Source: Balamuthia mandrillaris (Eukaryota > Discosea > Longamoebia > Balamuthiidae). Taken from it: a DNA stretch of 64,000 nt. The notes under the pieces are model-generated. The model saw only the letters and a program-made list of their open reading frames with translations. It was not told the origin of the DNA and ran no database searches. Of this stretch, positions 10,200 to 20,463 are shown piece by piece (position 1 is the stretch's first letter; the number at the start of each line of letters is the position of its first letter). Both the position numbers and the translations under genes were made by a program. The stretch spans positions 264,396-328,395 of the forward strand of contig JAVKOQ010000028.1 of the NCBI GenBank assembly GCA_031835245.1. The letters are read 5' to 3'.

Positions 10200-10632
10200 C
10201 TACTTTCTTCCTTCACACTTTACAATGTGCCAACCTATCGTGCCACAAATGTTAGCCATACGACAATACAAACACAAACGACAACCAGAAAACACGTACC
10301 AAACTTGGTCTTGAAAGGTTGGGAGACCTCACCCACCTTCAAGTTGAATGCAATATCTTGGAACGGGCCACTAACAGTTATAAATGAGAAAATAGGAATG
10401 GGCAAAGAGCAAAGAAGAAGACCGAGAAGAAGAAGAACAAGAAGGAGAGGAGAAAGAATAGCGACAGCAACAAGGAGTGGAATAACGTAAAAAAGCAAGA
10501 ACGTACGCCATTTGTCCTCGAGCGAACCAACCGAGGTCTCCTCCTTGTCTGGCCTTGTCTTCTGACATCATTCTTGCAACCTAGTTCCATAAGAGAGAAA
10601 GCAGAGAGAAAGAGAGGTTTGTCTTACAGCGG

Positions 10633-10666
<34 letters not shown>

Positions 10667-11072
10667 TTTGTGCCACTCACCTGAGCAAACTCCATTGCTG
10701 GGAGGGTGTTGCCTCCTTCCTCCCAAGTGCCGTTCAACCGCCTTTGTGCCTCCAATATCTTTGATTGCTTTTCGCTATTATGAAGAGAGTAAAAAGTCTT
10801 CAGCATAGTCACGAACGAAGAAAGAAAGCAAGAGTTGCGGCGAACACTTAACGCCACACACACACACAAAAAAAAGAGTTTTTGTTGTTAAGAGAAGGAA
10901 GAAAAATCAGTTAACTTTACCACAAGATGTGTCTTGCGTGAACATGGCTGCAGGGCTTCAGGCCTCCATCACTGCTGGAACCGCCGCCACCCTTGGCCTT
11001 TCCTTTGCCTTTGCCACCACCTCCACCACTGCTGGCGGCGCCTCCTTTGTTGCCTCCTTTCTTTGGTGGCAT
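10200..11072 (-). CDS. PIN4: Pin4/Par14-type parvulin peptidyl-prolyl isomerase
   Basis: Five exons read as 11072-10921, 10774-10681, 10580-10507, 10370-10300 and 10234-10200, in frame, giving 141 residues. The N-terminus is a basic, glycine-rich nucleic-acid-binding tail (MPPKKGGNKGG), as in Par14. The parvulin domain follows: VHARHILCEK, then ARMMSEDKARQGGDLGWFAR, then GPFQDIAFNL, then KTKFGWHIVKCEGRK. These match the human PIN4 core closely, including the catalytic-site pattern HILC and FGxHI. Par14 proteins act in ribosome biogenesis and chromatin. Intron donors include GTACGT and GTAAAG. A (GA)n run (sense CT) lies in the second intron. Confidence 0.95.
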
Positions 11073-11575
11073 CTCTTCTTTCTTCCCTTGGCGCAATAAA
11101 AAAAATAATTGGACTTGTCTCTTCTTCTGTTCCACCTCTCTCTCTCTCTCTTCTCTCTTCTCTCTTCTCTCTCCTCTCTTCTCTCTCCCTCCCTCCCTCT
11201 TCTCTCTTCTCTCTTCTCTCTCTTCTCTCTCTTCTCTCTTCTCTCTTCTCTCTTCTCTCTTTCTCTCTCTCTCTCTTCTCTCTCTTCTCTCTCTCTCTCT
11301 CTCTCTCTCTTCCTCTCTTTCTCTCTCTCTCTCTCTTCTTCTCTTCTCTCTTCCTCTTCTTCTTCCTCTTCTCTTCTTCCTCTTCTTCTTCTTCTCTCTT
11401 TCTCTCTCTTCTCTTCTCTCTTCTCTCTTCTCTCTTCTCTTCTCTCTTCTCTTCTCTCTTCTCTCTTCTCTCTTCTCTCTTCTCTCTTCTCTCTTCTCTC
11501 CGTTGAAATAAATTGTTGTTGGATGAGGAAGATAAGATGGAGAATGCACAAAAGACAAGGGCACTTGTGCCTACA
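11073..11575. repeat. ~370-bp TCTCT/CTTCTC tract upstream of Pin4
   Basis: Bases about 11127-11500 are almost pure C/T on the + strand (mixed TC, TTCTC, CTTCTT units). The tract sits between the Pin4 start and the 3' end of the next minus-strand gene, so it is GA-rich in the sense of both. The long open frames here are repeat artefacts. Confidence 0.85.
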
Positions 11576-12255
11576 TCACTTGGATTTGTACTTGGAAGAT
11601 TGCAAGGACACTATGATCATGAACACGCCAAGCCCAAACATGAAAAGACAATACATCTTCTGGCGATGCCAACTTTCCTCGTTTGTCACGTAGTCGTAGG
11701 CTAGCAATCTCCGTTGGGGCTTTGGCAGTCCTTCAGCATGATATACTGTTTGCCCAACGCCACAAGCACGGTACTCTGTAGCACCATCTGTTTTTCCCAT
11801 CTCAACGGAAGCTAAGTAAAAATAACTTTGTCATAAAGAAAACTTGTTGGGAAGTATTATTACCTACGAAGAATGCAAGGGGCTTTTGGGTACCCAAAAC
11901 TGTTGGCGCGATACCAAGAGGGTTGGCTCTGTTGCATACTAAGAGGGAGTGCCATTAAAACCATGCCAGGCGCCACTCAGAACTCCCTAATAATTCGTTT
12001 AGCCCGATTCACACCTGACAGCAACCAATACATAAAAGAGCTCAAACCGTGGGTCCGAACGCATGCCAGGAGGCAGCGGAGGTTCTGCTTCCCACTCTGG
12101 TTCAAAGCAATTCCACGGGACATTGGTGACTTGGTCGTATATGGGCACAAAGTTTGAGCCTTTGGGGATGTGATGTAATCCTTCGGAGAGTTCGAGTACG
12201 GCTACAGTAGAGAAGCAGAAAAAGTTTTGTGGTGAGCATGGAGACGAGAGAGAGA

Positions 12256-12292
<37 letters not shown>

Positions 12293-12477
12293 GGCGGGAG
12301 GGAGGGAGGGAGAGAGAGGGAGGGAGGAAGGGAGAGAGGGAGGGAGCACATATGAAAGGGAAACTTACGTTGCCAGTTCCTTTGAACAAACAAGACGAAT
12401 ACTGGGTTTACCACCAAAGATAATGCTGCCACAACTATCACCACCCGCCAAAGCAGGATTCTGATATGTTCATATGT
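11576..12477 (-). CDS. Unrecognised two-transmembrane protein (5' exon unresolved)
   Basis: Exons follow by frame continuity: one from 12477 with a TM helix (ILLWRVVIVVAALSLVVNP), ending near 12366. The next starts near 12212 (PVLELSEGLHHIPKGSNF, DQVTNVPWNCFEPEWEAEPP). A short exon follows (ANPLGIAPTVLGTQKPLAF). The last exon carries GKTDGATEYRACGVGQTVY and a second TM helix (MYCLFMFGLGVFMIIVSL) before the stop at 11576. A luminal or extracellular domain is therefore held between two membrane helices. The start lies upstream in 12478-12833, where a hydrophobic 59-codon ORF could be part of exon 1 but does not join in phase. I do not recognise the family. Confidence 0.6.
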
Positions 12478-12833
12478 CTACCAGTGTTATCAGCGCGGAA
12501 AATGCCCCAACTAAAACAACTGGAACAGACCCCATACAATAAAGTGCGCATTCGAGGGCAGGACCCATCAGGAATAAGCACAAAAGGGGTATGTGCACTA
12601 TGTGAACCGAGAAGCAAAGGAGAGTAAAGAAGAGCGAAGGATGAATCATTTTCCGTGAGGAGGCAGGTAGATGTTATTCCAAACTTCTTTTTTCAACCGG
12701 CAGTGTCTGTTTTCTTCTTGAAAAAAAGAGGAACCCGATCGATAAGGAAAAAAAGGGAACCTCTGGCTTCACAGAGGGTGAATGGAATGGATGCTCATGC
12801 TGCTGCTTTAAACTTTTGTTGCTCGTCATTTAT
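12478..12833. other. Gap probably holding the 5' end of the two-TM gene
   Basis: This lies between the V-ATPase A stop and the first resolved exon of the two-TM gene. A 59-codon hydrophobic minus-strand ORF begins near 12651 and ends just inside the next exon. It cannot be joined to it with a phase-correct intron that I can see. Confidence 0.4.
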
Positions 12834-13909
12834 TTACAAGCTACGAAAGGCGGAGTAAAGCTGGTCCTCCAGGGCTTTGTAACGCGTGACCACCCTTTGT
12901 TCTCCGTCATCCGGCTCCGCATACTTCATCGCAGTCAGCTCATAGTAGACATCGCCCAACTGCCTTTTGAGGCTCGCCAAATCCATCTTCTTTTGTTCCA
13001 CAACATCCATCGCCAAGTCGTGATAGAGAAGCATGTTGCGAAGCATCCAAACCATCTTGTAGAACGGGCAGTATCTGTCATACATCGTGAACATGTTTTG
13101 CTGCAAAAAGTCCTCTCGGATAAGTCTGGCCACGTCCAATGTCACTTTGTCTCCCTCTGGCAGAGCGTCCCGCCCGATGGCTTCCACTGTTTCTGTCAGC
13201 TCCTCTTCCTTTTGCAGTATCGCTTTGCACCGTTGTTTCAGTTGCACGAAACGAATAGAGTCAGAGTCTGTCATTTCGTAAAAGTCCTCCAAAATCTTTT
13301 CAACATGGCTGAAGCTCAAAAGCCAATTGACGGATGGAAAGTGGCGGCGTTGAGCCAGCCTCTTGTCCAAAGCCCAAAAGACTTGAACCAGGCTCAATGT
13401 CTTTGACGTTACAGGCTCCGAGAAGTCGCCTCCCGGAGGAGAGACTGTACCCAAGATGGTGAGACTGCCGCTTCGTTTAGGCGAGCCATAGCAGCGAATT
13501 TTGCCCGCTCGTTCGTAGAAGGCTGCAAGTCTAGCGCTCAAATACGCTGGATAACCGTCGTCTACAAGAGTGATAAGGGACAAGGAGAGAATGAAAGGAG
13601 AGGAAAGCAAAAAGCAAGAAAGATTAACGGGTAACATAGAGTCTGATATAGCGTGAGAGGGCACAAACCAGCAGGCATTTCAGCCAACCTTGCAGATATC
13701 TCGCGAAGAGCTTCAGCCCAACGCGAGGTTGAATCAGCCATCAACGACACGTTGTATCCCATATCTCGAAAGTACTCCGATATAGCCACACCGGTGAAGA
13801 TAGATGCCTCACGAGCAGCAACAGGCATGTTTGCCGTATTGGCTACCAATGCCATTCTTTTCATTACTGACGTTTGTGTGCCCCATCCTGCTGGTGTTGT
13901 TATCTATTA

Positions 13910-13986
<77 letters not shown>

Positions 13987-15716
13987 ACAACAACAACAAA
14001 AACAAACAATACTCATGACACTGTTAGCAGAAGCACTGTAAAGTAATTAACAGTTCGGTTACATTACCTCAGGAAACTCCATCAATGCTTCAGCCATTTC
14101 ATTGCCTCGCTCCCCACATCCAACATAAAGCACAACGTCTGAGTTTGTGTATTTAGTAATGCTGTACAATATCATGGATTTGCCTCCACCAAATGCTCCT
14201 GGTATCGCTACCGTTCCTCCTTGTACGCATCTGGTAAATAAGAAAAAGCGAAGAAGAAAGAAGAAAAATCAACACCATTGCAAGAATAAAGAAAGAAATA
14301 AGAGCAACTAAAGCTGATAGATGAGATAAGGAGATCAATAAAGTTTGAAAAAGGGTTACTAACGGGAAAAGAGCATCTAAAATACGCTGTCCAGTGAAAA
14401 GTGGATAATTACTTCTAAGTCTTTGAGCGATGGGACGAGGCGTTCGTACTGGCCATGACTGAGCCATCGTAAAGTTTTTGACTTGATCCTCAAACTCTAC
14501 CTCTAATACGGTGTCCTATTGAAAATATAAACATTATTTCCCAAGAAGAAGAAAAAGAAGAAGAAGAACAAGAACAAGAAGAACAAGAAGAACAAGAACG
14601 AGAACGAGAACGAGAACAAGAACGAGAACGAGAACGAGAACAAGAAGATAAAGTGTACTTGAATGGTGTAATAGTCGGCGTCAGCGATGAATGTAATGGT
14701 TCCTTTTTCGTTGGGAGGAAGGCATATCTTATGAATAATCAGAGAGTTCTCCACAACAGTTCCAAAAACGTCTCCTCCTGTGATGTTGTCTCCAACCTGG
14801 TATAACAAAGCATTAATACCAACTACAAAACACTAAGTAAAAAAGTAAGAAAGGAAGTAAAAATACTTTGAAATGAGTTTCGGGTTCAAAAAACCATCGA
14901 AGATCTCGGTTTAGAGCAGAGACATTAACGCCTTTTGGAATAAAAGTCTCCTTGGTGAGGTCAGCAATGCTGCCCAATGGCCGTTGTATGCCGTCAAACA
15001 AGTTTGAAAGTAGACCTAATGTATGTTCTGTTTGGCTACTAACAACTAAAGTAAAGCATAGAACTAACTAACCTGGACCAAGTTCAACGGATAAAGGCTT
15101 TCCGGTCCTTTGAACAGGATCTCCAACCGACAACCCAGCTGAGAAGCGTTTATAAATACAATGGAAGAAGCGAAACGACAAGAATAGAAGGAACAAAGCC
15201 ACAAGAAAGAAGAAACGAATGTCGAGAAAGAAAACAACTCATATTACACGTGATGTAATGGCAGGGAATGACAGATTACCTACCAGTATCTTCAAAGACT
15301 TGAACGGTGACGCTCGAACCATTCACTTTGATGATTTCTCCCAAAAGCTGGTCGTGTCCAACTCTCACCTGTTTACACCATCGTTGCAATAAGGGCGGTT
15401 GAGAAACAAAAAGCAACAGAAAAGCAACAACATACCAGTTCGTACATAGCTGCTCCAGAAAGGCTCTCAGCTACCACAACTAATACGAATAAAAAAGGTG
15501 AGGGGCCGTTTAGTTTGAGAGCGCAAGGGGGGTAATACCTGGCCCGGAGACCGCAAAGATGGCACCGTAGTTGCTCTCCTTGTCTTCATCAACATCGCAG
15601 TCGATGTAATACTGAAATGAAAGGAGTCGTGCAAGTCGGTCTGTCAGCAACACCAAGTTGGGTAATAACACCCAAACAGAAAGGAAGGAAAGAGAGAGAG
15701 AAAAAACCTTGCTCAT
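12834..15716 (-). CDS. V-type proton ATPase catalytic subunit A
   Basis: This multi-exon gene starts with a 9-nt coding exon (15716-15708, MSK), then 15611-15539, 15479-15436, 15368-15284 and further exons to the stop at 12834. It encodes about 620 residues. Recognisable parts: N-terminal barrel ([18 protein letters not shown]), the non-homologous region, P-loop [25 protein letters not shown], Walker-B region [18 protein letters not shown], and [17 protein letters not shown]. This is the ATP-hydrolysing subunit of the V1 head, which acidifies vacuoles and endosomes. The P-loop reads GAFGGGKS where eukaryotic A subunits normally have GAFGCGKT, so the redox-sensitive cysteine is missing. Its disulphide partner near the C-terminus (YDRYCPFYK) is present. 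Introns hold (GCTGTT)n and GTTCTT-type arrays. Confidence 0.97.
13914..13986 (+). repeat. (CAGCAA)n hexanucleotide array in a V-ATPase A intron
   Basis: About twelve near-perfect CAGCAA units. They lie in an intron, because V-ATPase coding sequence resumes on both sides. The Ser/Asn or Gln reading frames across it are artefacts. Confidence 0.85.
14546..14652 (+). repeat. (AAGAAC/GAGAAC)n array in a V-ATPase A intron
   Basis: Interrupted trinucleotide and hexanucleotide purine array on +, hence GTTCTT/GTTCTC on the sense strand. It lies in the intron after the exon ending YYTIQ. Confidence 0.8.
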
Positions 15717-15890
15717 GACCGTGCGCCAAAAGAGAAGCTAGAGCGGGTAGGCTGTGTGCGTTCTCTCTCTCTGGTGAAAAGTTCTCCGCAGCTTTTTCCA
15801 TTCTTGCAAACCCACAAGCACTTCTCTGACAGAGCAATTCTGCCAATATTAGAGTTTTATGGCAATTTAATTGCGACAAACATCAACTCA

Positions 15891-15962
15891 AGCCCCATGG
15901 TGTAGTTGGTAACATACCAGGTTTTGGTTCTGGTGCCCTCAGTTCGATTCTGGGTGGGGCTG
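15891..15962 (+). tRNA. tRNA-Gln (anticodon UUG)
   Basis: This 72-nt cloverleaf is fully base-paired. The acceptor AGCCCCA pairs with TGGGGCT, and the D stem GTGT with ACAT. The anticodon stem CCAGG pairs with TCTGG around the loop TTTTGGT (anticodon TTG). The T stem CTCAG pairs with CTGGG around TTCGATT. The box-A-like TGGTGTAGTTGG and box B are present. No intron is needed. A T-run at about 15968-15974 is a likely Pol III terminator. It lies about 170 bp upstream of the V-ATPase A start, on the opposite strand. Confidence 0.93.
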
Positions 15963-15980
15963 CATATCTTTTTTGTATTA
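15963..15980 (+). terminator. Pol III T-run terminator after tRNA-Gln
   Basis: A run of six T residues begins within 8 nt of the tRNA 3' end, the usual Pol III stop signal. Confidence 0.6.
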
Positions 15981-16073
15981 ATTTTTTTTGAGTTTAACGA
16001 AAAGAAAGAGCAAAGAGAGGGAGGGAGAGAGAGAGAGAGAGAGGTTTGCCTCTCTCTCTCTTTTCCTTGTTGG

Positions 16074-16897
16074 CTACTGTCGTTCATCGTCGTTGTTGCG
16101 GGAGAGTGTGTTTTGGCTCGCTGCCGAGAGGCTTGCGCTTTGTTCTGAAGAACGCAACCGAGTGAGCTCAGCCACCCAGCTCTTGACGGTCGGATCGGTG
16201 ATGCGGTGGGCGCTGTCGAAGAAGTGCTCCAGGTCCTTGCCCTGTGCTCGCTCATACTCAAAGGCTTGCAAGTACATTTCGAACTTGTCAATATCGTGCA
16301 TGACCTATTCATAAAGCAATTGCCATTCAGCTCAGCCCAACAGAAAGAACAGAAACTTGAGTACCTTGGCTTCGGGTGTGCTGGATTGCTCATACTCCAA
16401 GAATAAAGAGTACATTTCCTCTCCAACAGGACCTTAAACGAGAGTGAGTGAGAGTGAAGACACATGTGGAGAAACAGAAAAAAAAATTGGCACAGACCAT
16501 TGATCTTGGAGCAGATGGCTTGCATAGCTTCATCCTCTGCGCGTGCTTTCTCCTCTTTGCTAATGCCGTCAAAGGGAGTGATGTCACCGACGATGGCCTC
16601 CGCTATGTCGTGCACCAGCGCCATCTTTATCATTTTCTCCTTGTTCAAACCGGAAGCGCTTCCCTTCTCGTTGCCAAAGAGAAAGGAGATGACGGCCATT
16701 CTGTACATGTGGTCGGAGATGGACTCTGGCAGGTGCACCTCGCTGTTGACCCAACCCGTTCTCTTGGTGGTCTTCAACGCTCCGCATATCCGCAGGAACT
16801 CCAACACGCCGCTAGCCCCACCAGCAGCAGCAGCAGAGCCCTCAGCGCCACTACGCGCCGCAACCCCATCATTCCCAGCGCTCTGCGATGCTTGCAT
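16074..16897 (-). CDS. HDDC2: HD-domain 5'-nucleotidase, HDDC2/YfbR-like
   Basis: Three exons read as 16897-16498, 16432-16365 and 16304-16074, giving 232 residues. The metal-binding HD signature is present: SDHMYRMA, then MALVHDIAEAIVGDITP. The following helices match HDDC2: GEEMYSLFLEYEQSSTPEAK, then DIDKFEMYLQAFEYE. HDDC2 and YfbR proteins hydrolyse deoxyribonucleoside 5'-monophosphates, so a nucleotide-pool role is likely. The N-terminal 30 residues are Ala/Gly/Ser-rich. The C-terminal 25 residues are a serine-rich tail. An in-frame Met at 16975 is also possible but would add only leader-like sequence. Confidence 0.93.
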
Positions 16898-17108
16898 TTT
16901 TTCCCCTCTCGCGTATTTTTGCGGACACCTAATTGTCGACAAATGGATTAACTCAAGGACGACACGAATAGGCACAAATAAAAGAAAGAAAAAAGAAAGA
17001 AGAATAAAAAAAAAGGGGAAAAGAAAAAAGAGGAGAGAAAAAGCAAGAGGAGGGGGACCAACAAACCAACAAGGCTTTTTTTAAAAAAAAGAAAAACAAA
17101 AGAACAAA

Positions 17109-17544
17109 ATGGGAAAGAGTTTGCGCTCCAAGAGGATGAGGAAGAAGAGGGCTGATCGGAGGGAAAAGCTGGATAATTGGCAGAAGGAACAGATTGAAAA
17201 ACTCCACGCAAAGTTGGAGGAGGTCATTCAAACGCCAACCGCTAATCTTGAAATCAAGACTGGTTTGTTGTTTTCTTATTTGTTTGGAGTGTTTTGTGCT
17301 ATTATTGTTTTCATGACCCTGACTGGATTTACTTTAATTTTTGCAAATTTCAGAACCGGATACAGAAGAAATGGAAGCAGCCAAAGCAAACGTGCCGAGG
17401 TCCAAAGTAACAGTCACCATGGAGTTGGAGTCCAACATCGCCAAAGCCAAAAACCGCCGGCGGAACCGCACCGCCAAGAAAAAAGCCACTGCCGCAACAA
17501 CTCAGCCCCGACGGCCAAAGGAGAGGATGGACGTTCCACAATAA
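17109..17544 (+). CDS. LLPH-like small basic nucleolar protein
   Basis: Two exons, 17109-17262 and 17354-17544, give 114 residues. The start MGKSLRSKRMRKKRADRREK is the hallmark of the LLPH/DUF2423 family (human LLPH begins MAKSLRSKWKRKMRAEKRKK). The C-terminus is again very basic (KNRRRNRTAKKKATAATT). Family members are nucleolar and linked to ribosome assembly. The assignment rests mainly on the N-terminal 20 residues. The ATG is only 212 bp from the divergent HDDC2 start, so the two likely share a promoter region. Confidence 0.75.
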
Positions 17545-17921
17545 CTTTCCACATGTTTGGTTGTTTTCTTAAAACCCCCCCTACTCCTCTCTTCTCCTCC
17601 TACCCCTTTTTTTTTTCTTGCTTTCCAACAAGAGACTCCATCTGCCCTTTCTCTCCTCTATTTCCTGCTTCTTTCTTTTCTTTGTTTTTTGTTTTGAAGT
17701 TGCCGCTTGCTTTCGCACCAAAGCAAAGAAGGTTACCCCAGGTGGGCGCCTGTGTGTGTTGGCTCGACGTCTTTTAACCTAAGAGGGGGGAGCGAGGCGA
17801 GAGGACAGAGACGCAGAGTAAATGGTGCTTGTTGTCATTGTGGGCTCTCGATCCTCAGCATGCTCGTCATGTTGTCTCCTCTCTACACTCGTTCTCGTTT
17901 TTTGCGTTTTGATGCGTTCTC
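17545..17921. other. Intergenic gap between convergent genes
   Basis: Pyrimidine-rich 3' flank of the LLPH-like gene followed by mixed sequence. No supported feature. Confidence 0.5.
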
Positions 17922-18260
17922 TTAGGCCGCGCTCTCATAACGCTCAAAAAGTTTGCAGCTGGTCATTTCAGCAGCAGCCAGCCTGTTTCCCCTAACGCAG
18001 CTCTCGAACGTGCCGTAGTAGACGTGGCCCTGGCCGTGGTCCGTCTCGCAATAGATGTAGGCATTGGCGGTGGCCTTCCTGTCGTTGTCCTTGAGGCCCC
18101 GGAAGACGTGGGGGCGGAGCTCTTTGGCCCTCACGGGATAGCCGCAGCGGCAGTGGGCGTAGCAGCCGGCCTTCTTCTTCCACCCCTCCGCCTGGGCGAG
18201 GGTGTAGGCGCAGTCGGCACCAGGGATGGTTGTCCCGCAGTCCACACACGCGAAGGACAT
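17922..18260 (-). CDS. Unrecognised GC-rich, Cys-rich small protein
   Basis: This single-exon ORF has 112 residues from ATG 18260 (117 if the Met at 18275 is used). Paired cysteines suggest zinc binding: FACVDCG, then CYAHCRCGY, then YCET and SCVRG. Codons are strongly GC-ending, and the segment is far more GC-rich than the AT-rich DNA on both sides. That contrast suggests horizontal origin or a highly expressed gene. It is followed upstream by an AT-rich stretch and the repeat at 18561-18610. The family is not recognised; a metal-binding role is an inference. Confidence 0.6.
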   Translation of the reverse strand: MSFACVDCGTTIPGADCAYTLAQAEGWKKKAGCYAHCRCGYPVRAKELRPHVFRGLKDNDRKATANAYIYCETDHGQGHVYYGTFESCVRGNRLAAAEMTSCKLFERYESAA

Positions 18261-18275
18261 GGCCAAAAACTGCAC

Positions 18276-18901
18276 TTTAAACTTTTTGCTGGCATTTTTT
18301 ATAAAATTTATAAAATTCCAAGAAATAATTCAGGCTCTAATCTTGTCGACACATTTACTTTTGAAGATGAATTGTGTGTCGAATGGGAAGGGGGTATGAG
18401 ATGGGGAAAATCGTCCAAAAATTGGTAGTAAATTATCCAACAAATTTAGCTCACAATCCCACCCAAAATTTACTGAAAGTTTCAAACCACCAATCAAAAA
18501 TCAAAACAGAGGCTTTATCTTACCATAAAAAGGCCATTTCTGTTGTCTTTTTCTTTGTCTCATCTCTAGCAGAGATCTTTCACGTCGACAAAAATTCATT
18601 GCTCCGCTTTACTTTTTCATTGTGCCCATTGGAAAGGCGTCATTTAATGAATTGCTGTGACGACATGAGAGTCAATTAAGACTAAAGAAAAAGAAGTAGC
18701 ACAAACGAGAGGGGCGAACCGTACGCGCGGACCATTGTTGGATTATTTTTTTTTTTTGTTTTCTGGTATGAAGCAAGATGGAAGAGTTGAGCTACTTCAC
18801 AATATTAGGTTTGCTACTTTTTTTCCCATGGAATGAAATTTATTTTTTGGTGTGTAAGCGAATCCTAACTAACACACACACACACACACAAATAAGAACA
18901 A
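18276..18901. other. AT-rich gap with dispersed repeat
   Basis: This contains the palindrome and motif block at 18561-18610, a T-run, a (CA)n run at about 18872-18891 and probably the untranslated or first exon of the following RapGAP gene. I could not place that gene's start codon with a phase-correct first intron. Confidence 0.45.
18561..18610 (+). repeat. Dispersed motif, copy 1
   Basis: Hairpin-forming ATCTCTAGCAGAGAT is followed after 4 nt by CACGTCGACAA and ATTCATTGCTCCGCTTT. The same two blocks recur at 28963-29040 with a larger spacer. The second block alone recurs at 54390-54413. Confidence 0.8.
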
Positions 18902-20382
18902 TGTGGAACTAGAGAGGACCAAGAGGAGTTCTTTTCCTCGCAACACTCTGTCTTCTTCCGCACTATACTCAAATGTCTCTCTTCGCTTCCGGCTTCTGCG
19001 ACATCTGCCGTTACTTCTCCATCTTCCGCCGCTTCTGCTTCGGCACCATCTGCAGCAAAGGCTCACTTGCTTCGAAAGAGCGGGTCTTTTTGGTCCAGAC
19101 GTCTCTCTGGGCGACTTTCCTCCTCTACTCGTGGCACAAAGCTGCTACAAAGCTTTTCTTCAAATGATGTAGCGTCTTCCTCTCCCTCTTCGGCCGAAGT
19201 CAACACCAACAGCTACAAAAACGAGGCAAGTTTAACGTTGGCGGAGAGTGTTCATCTGCTGGAGGTCTTCTTTGCTTTTGTGAGCACTCAGAGAGACAAC
19301 TGCTCTTTTCGAACGTGGTTCCATCTCTTCTTGAGCGAATTCCTTCGACCTCTCTTCCCTTCTCTTTCTTCCTCTTCTCCTGCTGCTGCTTCCTCTGCCT
19401 CTGCTTCTGCTTCTTTTTCTCCTCCTACTGGTGATGAAAGCAAAGCTGACGAAGACAACGACAGCAACAACGAACTGCAAAGTCAAATAACACCACCAAG
19501 AACAGAAGGCGATGTGAGCAACGTGCCGCTTGCGGTTCAGAGTTGCATATGCCATATTCTCCATCAGTGGTTCCGCTCTGCTACTCGTCGTGCTGATCTT
19601 CTTGGTGAACCCTCTGTTTCAGATTCAATTGACGAGGACGAAAGAGCAAAAGAGAAGCAACGGTCGGAGGAGCAAGACGAATCTGAGATAAAAACGAATG
19701 AAACAGACAATAGGAGAAGCTCAGTGTTATCTTTCCTTCTGCCACTTTGCCAAAGCATAGCGGAAAGCGTACTTTTTTCCAGGAGCGGTCGGTCTTCCCT
19801 ATTTCTTTCAAAGAGTCAAAGCTCTCTTGTCAGTACTTGCTTTAGTCTTTGGTACATTTTGTGCATGGTAGATTCGCTGCTTCTCCTCTGCTCTTTGGTT
19901 TATTTCTTTTCTAACTTTTCAAAAAAAAAAAAAACAAACAAACAAACAAACAAACAAACAAACAAACAAACAAACAAACAAACAAACAAACAAACAACAA
20001 CAAAACAAAAAAAAAAAAAAACAAACCAACAACCGGACAAATAACAGCATACAGAACGCACTTCTACTTCATTGGATTATATACTCCCGTTTCAAATCGT
20101 ACGTCTTCTGTTTATGTATATGTGGTTGGCAGAGGAAAAGAGAGCACTGAATAGTTATTCTAATGAGCTGTTGTTTTAGGCATTTTTGCAAAGGTTAGAA
20201 GATGCTTTCTCTCTGGAAGAGCCTCCAGAGGAGAACGACTCCATATTTGACATCCACGTTGCTTGTATGGAGCTCGTCTTAGAGATGGTTAAAAAAGCTG
20301 CAACAAATCCTCTTCCTGAAGATGTAAGGTAAGATAATTATTTTTTTCTAAATTTTGCTATAATCACTTAACAATACTCTCT

Positions 20383-20463
<81 letters not shown>

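Noticed and set aside
10917-11693. Long frames of Leu/Ser or Arg/Glu repeats on both strands
   Set aside because: They are translations of the CT/CTTCT tract. Only the last part (11072-10921) is coding, as Pin4 exon 1.
13653-14046. Poly-Ser/Asn and Thr/Ala frames on +
   Set aside because: Antisense to V-ATPase A and spanning the intronic CAGCAA array.
16464-17084. 206-codon + strand ORF
   Set aside because: Antisense to HDDC2 exon 1, whose HD motifs identify the real strand.
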